Position numbers and translations under genes: made by a program. A stretch of 9,044 bases of DNA, taken from NCBI GenBank assembly GCA_947478975.1, contig CANJYI010000092.1:1-9044 (forward strand), in the 5' to 3' direction. Shown here piece by piece: positions 1 through 6,293 of the stretch. The stretch comes from Chthoniobacteraceae bacterium (GTDB lineage: Bacteria > Verrucomicrobiota > Verrucomicrobiia > Chthoniobacterales > Chthoniobacteraceae). Under the pieces are notes generated by a model. It did not search any database. It had not been told where the DNA came from and saw only the letters and a list, made by a program, of their open reading frames with translations. The stretch's first letter is position 1; every line of letters starts with the position of its first letter.

Positions 1-94
1 CCGCAGATGAAAAAGATGCCACAGATGAAGGAAAAGGTGTCGCCAGATACCCTGTATGGTTTCTTCTCATCTGTTCAATCTGTGACATCTGCGG
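1..94. repeat. Imperfect inverted repeat with 9-nt periodic CAGATG words
   Basis: The left arm starts CCGCAGATG at 1 and the right arm ends CATCTGCGG at 94. Comparing bases 1-28 with the reverse complement of 67-94, I count 22 of 28 matches. In the left arm AGATG recurs at 5, 14 and 23, exactly 9 nt apart. In the right arm the inverted word CATCT is at 68 and 86, with a degenerate AATCT at 77, again 9 nt apart. The roughly 30-nt middle shows no obvious coding. The element could form a long hairpin in RNA or be a dispersed non-coding repeat unit; I recall similar catctg/cagatg units in environmental Verrucomicrobiota and Planctomycetes genomes but cannot check. It may continue left of the window. 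Confidence 0.7.
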
Positions 95-110
95 ATAGAC
101 TCCTGAACAA

Positions 111-182
111 CAGGTTTAGGGGCTTTCTCTAGGAGAGCCTGTGAAATTTCTTGCCCGAACTTGGGTTTGATTGCCCCTAAAC
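111..182 (+). other. Structured leader upstream of lysA
   Basis: A perfect 10-nt inverted repeat, GTTTAGGGGC (114-123) and GCCCCTAAAC (173-182), encloses 49 nt. A second, overlapping hairpin can form from 121-127 with 133-139 (one G-U pair, 5-nt loop), and CAGG (111-114) can pair with CCTG (138-141). The alternatives share bases, so they exclude each other. This would suit a leader with switching structures, an operator, or a terminator of an upstream gene outside the window. I do not recognise the lysine riboswitch consensus. There is no U-tract right after the short hairpin, so it is a poor intrinsic terminator. No confident -35/-10 promoter is visible in 95-223. Confidence 0.3.
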
Positions 183-223
183 ACGCCCTAGTCGCCCAGC
201 TTGATTTCTCACCCCTTAAACCC

Positions 224-1501
224 ATGCACATTGAAAGCGATCTGCTCCGAAGCCTTGCCGAAAAGGTAGGCACCCCGTTCTGGCTGTATTCCGCACCCAC
301 CATCCGTGAGAGGATTTCCGAGATCCGGGAGGTGACGGCGGACGGAGTGCAGGCCCGGTTTGCGATGAAAAGCTGCCCGGCGACCCGGGTGCTGCAGGAG
401 ATGCAAAAGGCGGGGATCTGGATTGACGCGGTGTCCGGAAACGAGGTGTTGCGTGCAATGCATGCAGGGCATCCGGGCGGCCAGGAGCCCCCGGTCATTC
501 TCTACACGAGCGACGTTTTCCGGGATAACGGCCTTTCCGTGGTGCTGGAGCAGGGGATTTTGCCGAATGTGGGGTCAGCCGGCATGTTGGCGGACCTGGC
601 GGCGGCGGGGTACAGAGGGGATGTCTCGATCCGGGTCAACCCTGGGTTCGGGCACGGGCACGTCAACTCGTGCGACACGGGCGGACCCAGCTCCAAGCAC
701 GGCATCTGGCTGGAGCAACTGGGGGCGGTGGCGGCGAAGGCCGAGGCGGCGGGGTTGCGGGTGGTGATGCTGCATGCGCACATCGGGAGCGGGCCGCGCT
801 TTGAAGAACTTTGCGAGAATTTGGAGCGCCTAGCCGGCGAGTTTGCTGCGTTGTTGCCGCAGTTTCCGCATTTACAGGCGGTCAGCCTGGGTGGAGGGAT
901 TCCGCACAATTACAAGCAGGCAGACGCCCAGATTCCTTTGCCCCCCTTGCGGGAGCTGTTTGCACGCTGCCGCGAGACGCTTTGCCAGGCGGCGGGCCGT
1001 CCGATCCGGGTGGAGATCGAACCGGGCCGCTATTTTGTGGCTTCGGGGTGTGTTTTGGTGGCGCGTGTGGCCGATGTGAAGACCACCTCGACGAATGAGA
1101 AGGGGCAGGGGGCGACTTTTGCGATGGTCGACGCGGGATTTGTCGATTTGGTGCGGCCCGCGATGTACGGGAGCTACCACCGGATCGAGGTGGTCGCACA
1201 GGACGGAGGGGAACGTCCTGTTGGGCCGATTGTCGTGGCGGGGCCCCTGTGTGAAAGCGGGGACGTTTTTACGCGGGACGACGCCGAGCTTCTGGTGCCG
1301 CGGGACCTGCCGCAACCGGTGGCGGGCGACCTGCTGGTGCTGCACGATGCGGGCGCCTACGGCTATGCGATGAGCTCCAACTACAATTCCATTGGCCGTG
1401 CGCCGCAGGTGTGGCTGGAGGCTGACGGCAGCACCTCGCTCATCTCCCGGCGCGAAACCTTGGAGGATTTGCTCCGCGCGGAAGTGAACGAGGCGCTTTA
1501 A
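224..1501 (+). CDS. lysA: Diaminopimelate decarboxylase LysA, E. coli-like subgroup
   Basis: This is a pyridoxal-phosphate enzyme that decarboxylates meso-diaminopimelate to L-lysine, the last lysine step, in the cytoplasm. From ATG 224 the protein has 425 residues, about the E. coli length. It has an alanine-racemase-type TIM barrel followed by a beta-domain. Visible motifs are the PLP lysine K49 in FAMKS, NPGFGHGH at 139-146, SKHGIW at 157-162, HAHIGSG at 184-190, the phosphate-binding GGG at 223-225, EPGR at 266-269, PAMYGSYH at 312-319, the catalytic CESGD at 343-347, and GAYGYAMSSNYN at 377-388. NPGFGHGH, PAMYGSYH and SSNYN are typical of the enteric-like LysA branch. An in-frame TTG at 161 would add 21 unconserved residues, so ATG 224 is preferred. 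There is no Shine-Dalgarno before it. The gene converges on the sugar-acid operon and is probably functionally unrelated to it. Confidence 0.93.
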   Translation: MHIESDLLRSLAEKVGTPFWLYSAPTIRERISEIREVTADGVQARFAMKSCPATRVLQEMQKAGIWIDAVSGNEVLRAMHAGHPGGQEPPVILYTSDVFRDNGLSVVLEQGILPNVGSAGMLADLAAAGYRGDVSIRVNPGFGHGHVNSCDTGGPSSKHGIWLEQLGAVAAKAEAAGLRVVMLHAHIGSGPRFEELCENLERLAGEFAALLPQFPHLQAVSLGGGIPHNYKQADAQIPLPPLRELFARCRETLCQAAGRPIRVEIEPGRYFVASGCVLVARVADVKTTSTNEKGQGATFAMVDAGFVDLVRPAMYGSYHRIEVVAQDGGERPVGPIVVAGPLCESGDVFTRDDAELLVPRDLPQPVAGDLLVLHDAGAYGYAMSSNYNSIGRAPQVWLEADGSTSLISRRETLEDLLRAEVNEAL

Positions 1502-1517
1502 GCGGGCCGGCCGCAGT
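1502..1517. terminator. Very short convergent gap with small GC hairpin
   Basis: Only 16 bp separate the TAA of lysA from the TAA of the opposing glucarate dehydratase gene. The gap holds GCGG (1502-1505) and CCGC (1511-1514), which can pair around a 5-nt loop, and the overlapping palindrome GGCCGGCC (1505-1512). The stem is very short and there is no T-tract on either strand. Its location suggests a shared termination zone, but the sequence alone is weak evidence for an intrinsic terminator. Confidence 0.2.
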
Positions 1518-2804
1518 TTACCAGCGGGTGGCCTGGAATTTCCAACCGGGCACCTTTTTCTGCATTTCGGGTTCGTCGTCGCGTTCCTTGAGGCCGCAAC
1601 GAAGGTAGTTCTGGTGGGCGCGCTCCAGGGCGGGGCGGTCGAGTTCCACTCCCAGTCCGGGGCCTTTGGGCAGGGCGACGCAGCCGTCCTCGATGGGCAT
1701 CCGGCCGCCGACGATGATTTCCTCCCACTGCCAGGGGTAGTGGGTGTCGAGGGCGTAGGTGAGGTTGGGCATGGCGGCGCCCAGATGGGTCATGGCGGCG
1801 AGGGAAATGCCGGCGTGATTGTTGGAATGCATCGAAACGCCCTTGTCGAAGGTGCGGCAGAAGGCGGCCAGCTCCATGGAGGCGCGCAGGCCGCCCCAGT
1901 AATGGTGGTCGGTGAGGATGATGTCCTCCGAACCGTGGCGCACGCTTCCGGGCAGTTCTGCAAAGGAGGTGGTGCACATGTTGGTGGCCAGCGGGAGTTT
2001 GACCTCCTTGCGTACGGCGGACATCCCTTCCTGGCCGCGGGCGGGGTCCTCGAAGTATTCCAGGACGCCCTCCAGTTCCCGGCCCCACTTGATGGAGGTT
2101 TCCACACTCCAAAGCGCGTTGGGATCGTGCCGGATGGGGACATCCGGGCCGAAGGCGGAGCGGAGCGCCTTCAGTGCCGCAACCTCCTGGGCGGGCTCAA
2201 AGACACCGCCCTTGAGTTTGATGGATTGAAACCCGAATTCGCGGACCATGGCCTGTGCCTGGGCGACGATGCCTTCGGGATCCAGTGCGGCGGCCTGGCG
2301 GGCGGCTGTCCATCCGGTGGCATTGGGATCCGTGCCGAAGGCGAGTTCTCCGCCAGCGCCCTCGTACTTGTAGAAAAGATAGGCGGAGTAGGGGACCCGT
2401 TCGCGGACGATCCCCCCTAGCAGCGTGGCCACCGGGACACCAAAGGCCTTGCCCGCGATGTCGAGGCAGGCGACATCCATGGCGCTGAAGAGTTGCACCA
2501 CCTTGCGCTGGTCCCAGGGCGCCTGACCGCGCGCGAGGGAGTCTTCGGGCTTGAAATGCTGCCCGAGTTTCGCCTTCAGCGCATGCCAGTTGAGCGGGTC
2601 CGATCCCAGTACAACGGCGCGGGACTGCTCCAGAAGCGCATCCACAGCAACGCTTCCGGGGACCTCTGCGAGGCCAGTCAGCCCGTTGTCGGTGACCAGT
2701 TCTACCACCGTGCGCAGGGCGTACGGGGCGTGCAGGCCGGCCGCGTTGAGCAGGGGCGGATCGCCGAGGGCGATCGGGGTGATGTGCATTTCTGTGATGC
2801 GCAT
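1518..2804 (-). CDS. gudD: Glucarate dehydratase-like enolase-superfamily enzyme
   Basis: The family removes water from D-glucarate (and L-idarate) to give 5-keto-4-deoxy-glucarate, using Mg2+. The protein has 428 residues; E. coli GudD has about 446. The N-terminal capping domain includes GLHAPYALR at 23-31. In the barrel I see the KLK base at 196-198, a metal-binding triad D227 (HDPN), E252 (YFEDP) and N275 (ATNM), then D299 and H326 (MHSNNHAGIS), the Asp-His dyad of GudD. The C-terminal PGLGVELD at 382-389 and the RDD...VPGWKF stretch at 408-423 also match GudD. ATG 2804 is chosen over an in-frame TTG at 2810 because MRITEMHITP aligns with the family start. It is last in the operon, 65 nt after the aldolase; that spacer carries an A8 run (coding sense) at 2843-2850. 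The family call is strong. Specificity for glucarate over a related diacid is inferred. Confidence 0.85.
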   Translation of the reverse strand: MRITEMHITPIALGDPPLLNAAGLHAPYALRTVVELVTDNGLTGLAEVPGSVAVDALLEQSRAVVLGSDPLNWHALKAKLGQHFKPEDSLARGQAPWDQRKVVQLFSAMDVACLDIAGKAFGVPVATLLGGIVRERVPYSAYLFYKYEGAGGELAFGTDPNATGWTAARQAAALDPEGIVAQAQAMVREFGFQSIKLKGGVFEPAQEVAALKALRSAFGPDVPIRHDPNALWSVETSIKWGRELEGVLEYFEDPARGQEGMSAVRKEVKLPLATNMCTTSFAELPGSVRHGSEDIILTDHHYWGGLRASMELAAFCRTFDKGVSMHSNNHAGISLAAMTHLGAAMPNLTYALDTHYPWQWEEIIVGGRMPIEDGCVALPKGPGLGVELDRPALERAHQNYLRCGLKERDDEPEMQKKVPGWKFQATRW

Positions 2805-2869
2805 AAGCAAGATGAGAGGAAAGGCTGCGGGTTGCGGAGACGTTTTTTTTGGGATTGGGACGTGCCCGC

Positions 2870-3637
2870 TCAGGCAGGGCGCATGACGGCGAGGGATTGG
2901 CGCAGACCGGCGACGACGGCAGCTCCGTCGGAACCGAATGCCAGCACGGAGAAACCTTCTTCGCGCAGCACCGGGATCTGGGCCGGGGCGGTGGCGAGGA
3001 TGCCGGCGGCCTTGCCTGCCTTGCGGGCGGCTGCGGCTACTGCGCGGCGGGCTTCGAGAAAGCGTGGGTGCTCAAACTGGCCTTGGATTCCCATGTTGGT
3101 GGTGAGGTCGAGCGGGCCGATGAAGAGCACGTCCACGCCGTCGACCGCCGCTATGGCGTCGAGGTGCGCGAGGGACTCAGGGGTCTCGATCTGCGCCATG
3201 GTCACGAGGCGCTCGTGGCAGTGGGCGTAGTACTCGTCGAAATCCTGGCCGAAGCCGGCTGCCCGGTTGAACTTGGATACGCCGCGGTGACCGTGTGGGG
3301 GGTAGCGCACGGAAGCCACGGCCGCCCGCGCTTCCTCTTCGTTGTTCACGTAGGGAACCATCACGCCGCCCGCGCCCAGGTCGAGCACGCGCTTGAAGCG
3401 GGCCGGCTCGTTGTTGGCGATCCGGACGATGGGCGCCGCGCCCGAGGCGGAAACCGCGTGCAACTGCTGGAGGAGGGTTTCCTCGGAGCCGGGGCCGTGT
3501 TCCTGGTCGAGCATGAGCCAGTCGAAGCCGGCGCGCGCAGCAATCTCCGCGGTGAGCGGTGAGCCGAGGTTGATGAATGTTCCGGCCAGCCAGTCGCCGG
3601 CGAGGACCCGGTTGCGGAAGAGGGGCTGGGCGCTCAC
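2870..3637 (-). CDS. HpcH/HpaI-family class II aldolase (GarL-like)
   Basis: This is a metal-dependent pyruvate aldolase that cleaves 2-keto-3-deoxy acids; the best-known relative, GarL, splits 5-keto-4-deoxy-glucarate into pyruvate and tartronate semialdehyde. The protein has 255 residues (GarL about 256). Visible features are GFDWLMLDQEH at 37-47 with catalytic H47, VRI at 71-73 with pyruvate-binding R72, VPY at 94-96, RYPPHGHRGVS at 111-121, metal ligand E151 in AQIE, and metal ligand D177 in GPLDL. I chose GTG 3637 because its G is also the last base of the preceding TAG (TAGTG), it gives the family length, and the longer open frame upstream is out-of-frame reductase sequence. The overlap implies coupled translation with the reductase, as expected for the garL-garR step pair. 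Alternatives are a 2-keto-3-deoxy-L-rhamnonate or L-fuconate aldolase. Confidence 0.85.
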   Translation of the reverse strand: MSAQPLFRNRVLAGDWLAGTFINLGSPLTAEIAARAGFDWLMLDQEHGPGSEETLLQQLHAVSASGAAPIVRIANNEPARFKRVLDLGAGGVMVPYVNNEEEARAAVASVRYPPHGHRGVSKFNRAAGFGQDFDEYYAHCHERLVTMAQIETPESLAHLDAIAAVDGVDVLFIGPLDLTTNMGIQGQFEHPRFLEARRAVAAAARKAGKAAGILATAPAQIPVLREEGFSVLAFGSDGAAVVAGLRQSLAVMRPA

Positions 3638-4509
3638 TAGGAGAGGAAGAGTTTGAAGAGGGCCTGGGTGCCGTTGTCTTCCCAGCCGCGCGCGGCGACC
3701 TGATCGTAGAGCTGCTTGGCGTTGGCCAGTCCGGGCAGGTCCAGATGCATTTCGGCGGCGCTTTCCAGCGCGATGCCCATGTCCTTGATGATGTGCTTTA
3801 CGTAGAAGCCCGGTGCAAAATCGCCCGAAAGCGCGCGCGGCGCCAGAGTCGTGAGCGCCCAGCTGCCTGCCGCTCCGCCGCTGATGCTCTGGTGGACGGC
3901 GGAGGGGTCGAGCCCGGCCTTTTGCGCGTAGGCCAGCGCCTCGCACCAGGCCACCATGCCGACGGCCACCGCTATTTGGTTGGCCATCTTGCAGTACTGG
4001 CCCGAGCCGGCGGCGCCATGCAGCGCGATGTTTTTGCCCATCAACTCGAAGAGCGGCTTGGCCCGCTCAAAGGCGGCGGACTCCCCCCCGACCATGATCA
4101 CCAGCCGGGCTTCGCGTGCGCCGATGTCGCCGCCGGAGACAGGGGCGTCCAGTGAGGAGAGGGAGCGTTTCGCGGCCGCCTCGGCGATGCGCTTTGCCAG
4201 CAGCGGGCTGGACGTGGTCATGTCGATGAGCAGCGCGCCCGGTTTGGCGGATTCGACGATCCCGCTGGCGCCGAGGTAGTTTTCCTCGACGTCCTTGGGG
4301 AAGCCCAGCATCGAGATGACCACGTCGGCGGCTGCCGCGGCGGCTCCGGCGGAATCGTGCCAGTGGGCGCCGGCTTCCACGAGGGCGTCGGCCTTCTGTC
4401 GGGTGCGGTTGTAGACGTGCACCGAGTGGCCGGCGCGCAGCAGATGGCCGGCCATGCTGCGTCCCATGACGCCGGTGCCGATGAATGCGATGGAGAGAGG
4501 AGTAGACAT
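3637..4509 (-). CDS. Beta-hydroxyacid dehydrogenase / semialdehyde reductase
   Basis: This is an NAD(P)-dependent enzyme of the 3-hydroxyisobutyrate dehydrogenase family. In this setting it probably reduces tartronate semialdehyde to glycerate, as GarR does. The 290-residue protein has an N-terminal Rossmann fold with GTGVMG at 11-16, the substrate-binding DAPVSGG at 121-127, catalytic K174 in GSGQYCKMANQ with N177, and a helical C-terminal domain with IKDMGIA at 241-247. The NRT at 34-36 after the second strand is typical of members that prefer NADP. The overall wording (MLGFPKDVEE, SGGAAGSW, FYVKHIIKDMG) is closer to the YkwC/glyoxylate-reductase-like branch than to classical E. coli GarR, so I give no symbol. 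It lies 49 nt after the FAH-family gene, and its TAG shares one base with the aldolase GTG. Other short semialdehydes, or glyoxylate, are possible substrates. Confidence 0.83.
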   Translation of the reverse strand: MSTPLSIAFIGTGVMGRSMAGHLLRAGHSVHVYNRTRQKADALVEAGAHWHDSAGAAAAAADVVISMLGFPKDVEENYLGASGIVESAKPGALLIDMTTSSPLLAKRIAEAAAKRSLSSLDAPVSGGDIGAREARLVIMVGGESAAFERAKPLFELMGKNIALHGAAGSGQYCKMANQIAVAVGMVAWCEALAYAQKAGLDPSAVHQSISGGAAGSWALTTLAPRALSGDFAPGFYVKHIIKDMGIALESAAEMHLDLPGLANAKQLYDQVAARGWEDNGTQALFKLFLS

Positions 4510-4558
4510 GTTTGAAGAAGCGGAGAGCGGGGTGGGCTGAAGGGGTTGGTTGAGGAGT

Positions 4559-5416
4559 CTAGGGCGCGTTGCGCGCGTGCTGGCGGGAGGAGCCCAGGCC
4601 TTCGATGCCCAGTTCTACCACGTCGCCTTCCTTGAGGAACACCGGTTCCGGCTTGATGCCCAGGCCCACCCCGGGAGGCGTCCCGGTGCTGATGACGTCG
4701 CCGGGCAGGAGCGTCATGAACTGGCTGATGTAGCTCACCAGCTGCGGCACCCCGAAAATCATCTGCGCGGTGGTGCTGTTCTGGAAGGTCTTGCCGTTGA
4801 CCGTCAGCCACAGTTTGAGGTGGTGAGGATCGGGGATCTCGTCCTGCGTGGCGAGGAAGGGCCCGATGGGGGCGAAGGTGTCACAGCTCTTGCCCTTGAC
4901 CCATTGGCCGCCCCGTTCGAGCTGCCAGGCGCGTTCGCTGTAGTCGTTGTGCAGGGCGTAGCCGGCGACGTGCTGCATGGCGTCGGCCTCCGATACGTAG
5001 CTGGCTTTTTTGCCGATGATGACGGCCAGTTCCACCTCCCAGTCGGTCTTGTGGGAACCGCGCGGGATGAGCAGATCGTCGTCCGGTCCGACAAGGGCGG
5101 AGGTGCTTTTGAAAAAGAGAATGGGTTCACGCGGCGGCTCCATACCGGATTCCTTGGCGTGGTCGGCGTAGTTGAGGCCGACGCAGACGATCTTGCTGGG
5201 GCGCACAAGGCAGGGGCCGAGGCGCACCGAGGGATCCACCGTGGGAGCGGACGCCGCGTGCGTGGCGGCCCAGGCGCCAAGCCGGGCGAGACCGTCGCCG
5301 CCGAAAAAGGCTTCGTCGTAGTCGGAGCCGAACGCGGAGGCGTCGATACGGCGGCCGTCGGGCAGGAGCAGACCGGGTTGTTCGTGGCCGGGTTGGCCGA
5401 AGCGGATGAGTTTCAT
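4559..5416 (-). CDS. Fumarylacetoacetate hydrolase-family enzyme, probable 2,4-diketo-3-deoxy-acid hydrolase
   Basis: FAH-fold enzymes use a divalent metal to cleave C-C bonds or hydrolyse diketo acids. The 285-residue protein has a short N-terminal domain and an FAH core from about residue 72. Motifs are KIVCVGLNYADHAKE at 75-89 with the candidate catalytic H86/E89 pair, metal ligands E127 and E129 in DWEVELAV with D158 in HNDYSERA, KGKSCDTFAPIGP at 174-186, and TGTPPGVG at 244-251. These fit the group containing 2,4-diketo-3-deoxy-L-fuconate and -rhamnonate hydrolases, often mislabelled ureidoglycolate lyase. It follows the SDR by 48 nt, and an SDR-hydrolase pair is the signature of that route: the SDR makes the diketo acid and this enzyme releases pyruvate and a hydroxyacid. 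FAHD1-like oxaloacetate decarboxylase activity is an alternative. The function is inferred from context; the fold call is firm. Confidence 0.85.
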   Translation of the reverse strand: MKLIRFGQPGHEQPGLLLPDGRRIDASAFGSDYDEAFFGGDGLARLGAWAATHAASAPTVDPSVRLGPCLVRPSKIVCVGLNYADHAKESGMEPPREPILFFKSTSALVGPDDDLLIPRGSHKTDWEVELAVIIGKKASYVSEADAMQHVAGYALHNDYSERAWQLERGGQWVKGKSCDTFAPIGPFLATQDEIPDPHHLKLWLTVNGKTFQNSTTAQMIFGVPQLVSYISQFMTLLPGDVISTGTPPGVGLGIKPEPVFLKEGDVVELGIEGLGSSRQHARNAP

Positions 5417-5464
5417 GAGTGCTTTGTGGGGTAAAAGAAGGGCGTGGGTTTCTGGCGTGCCGGA

Positions 5465-6229
5465 CTACTGGGCGCTCCAGCCGCCGTCGGGAGTGAGGGT
5501 GGTGCCGGTGTGGAAGCTGGCCTCGTCGCTGGCCAGGTACAGGGCGGCCGCCGCGATTTCCTCGGGCTTGCCCATCCGGCCCATGGGCTGGGTGCTGCTC
5601 ATTTCTTCGTAGGCCTTCTGCGGATCCGGGTATTCCCTGAGGCGTGCGCTGACAAAGGGCGTCTCGACCCGTCCCGGGCAGATCGCGTTCACGCGGATCC
5701 CGTCCCGCGCGTGGTCGATGGCCATGGCGCGGGTCAGTCCGACCACCGCGTGTTTGCTTACGGTGTAGGCGAGCCGGTCGCGCACCGCGAAAAGGCCGCC
5801 GATGGACGCGATGTTGACGATCACCCCGTGCTTGCGGGCGAGCATCGAGGGAAAGAACGCCTTCGTCACATTGAACACGCCCCGGACGTTGACCGCGTAC
5901 ACCCGGTCCATGTCCTCGCCCGTGGTGTTTTCCATGGTGCCGACGTGCCCGATACCGGCGTTGTTCACCAGAATGTCGAGGTGGCCGGCCGCCTCCGCGA
6001 TGGAGCGCGCGACGTCGTCGCAACGGGCGGTGTCCAGCACGTCGAGCGGGAGGAAGGTCGCCCGTTCCCCGGAGGCTGCGATCCGTTCGGCGGTGGCGGT
6101 ACCTGCGGCGGCGTCGCGGTCGGTGACAAAGACCCAGGCGCCCGCGTGGGCGAAGGTTTCGGCGATGGCCGCGCCGATTCCAGAGCCTGCTCCGGTGACG
6201 AGGGCGGTCTTATTGCGAAGGGAGAACAT
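5465..6229 (-). CDS. Classical short-chain dehydrogenase, probable 2-keto-3-deoxy-acid 4-dehydrogenase
   Basis: This is a soluble NAD(P)-dependent oxidoreductase of 254 residues, the usual classical SDR length. It has the cofactor motif TGAGSGIG at 12-19, D37 at the end of the second strand (predicts NAD over NADP), NNAG at 89-92, N114, catalytic S142 in NIASIGG, Y155 and K159 in YTVSK, and CPGRVETPF at 184-192. The open frame extends well upstream, but the Rossmann fold starts at MFSLRNKTALVTG, so ATG 6229 is the likely start and the extra residues are not conserved. It sits 64 nt after the UxaA large subunit and 48 nt before the FAH-family hydrolase. That neighbourhood suggests oxidation of a 2-keto-3-deoxy sugar acid at C4, as in the L-fucose/L-rhamnose diketo-hydrolase route. 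A sugar 1-dehydrogenase role (aldose to lactone) is the main alternative. Confidence 0.85.
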   Translation of the reverse strand: MFSLRNKTALVTGAGSGIGAAIAETFAHAGAWVFVTDRDAAAGTATAERIAASGERATFLPLDVLDTARCDDVARSIAEAAGHLDILVNNAGIGHVGTMENTTGEDMDRVYAVNVRGVFNVTKAFFPSMLARKHGVIVNIASIGGLFAVRDRLAYTVSKHAVVGLTRAMAIDHARDGIRVNAICPGRVETPFVSARLREYPDPQKAYEEMSSTQPMGRMGKPEEIAAAALYLASDEASFHTGTTLTPDGGWSAQ

Positions 6230-6293
6230 GGGTTTCAAAATAGGGCGGGGTGTGGGGTAGGAAGAGGGAGGAAGGCTGAATGAGGAGCCGGGC

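Noticed and set aside
111..182. Lysine riboswitch upstream of lysA
   Set aside because: The region is too short and I cannot find the conserved multi-helix core; only simple inverted repeats are visible.
161..223. TTG start at 161 for lysA
   Set aside because: It would add 21 residues not conserved in the family and would translate through the right arm of the leader inverted repeat; ATG 224 gives the family length.
67..498. A minus-strand frame of 143 residues running over the lysA start and leader
   Set aside because: It overlaps conserved lysA coding sequence, includes the structured repeat region and has no recognisable motif.
1614..2420. A 268-residue glycine-rich open frame on the plus strand opposite gudD
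   Set aside because: Glycine-rich antisense artefact; no domain, and gudD retains all its active-site residues in the other strand.
2843..2850. T8 run (plus strand) as a terminator
   Set aside because: No stable stem precedes it on the plus strand, and on the transcribed minus strand it is an A-run, which does not terminate.
4550..5434. A 294-residue open frame on the plus strand opposite the FAH-family gene
   Set aside because: Composition bias and complete overlap with a conserved gene make it a shadow frame.
5465..6229. Uronate dehydrogenase (Udh) feeding aldarates into the operon
   Set aside because: Udh belongs to the extended/atypical SDR type; this protein has the classical TGxxxGIG, NNAG and YxxxK arrangement, so a keto-deoxy-acid or sugar dehydrogenase is more likely.
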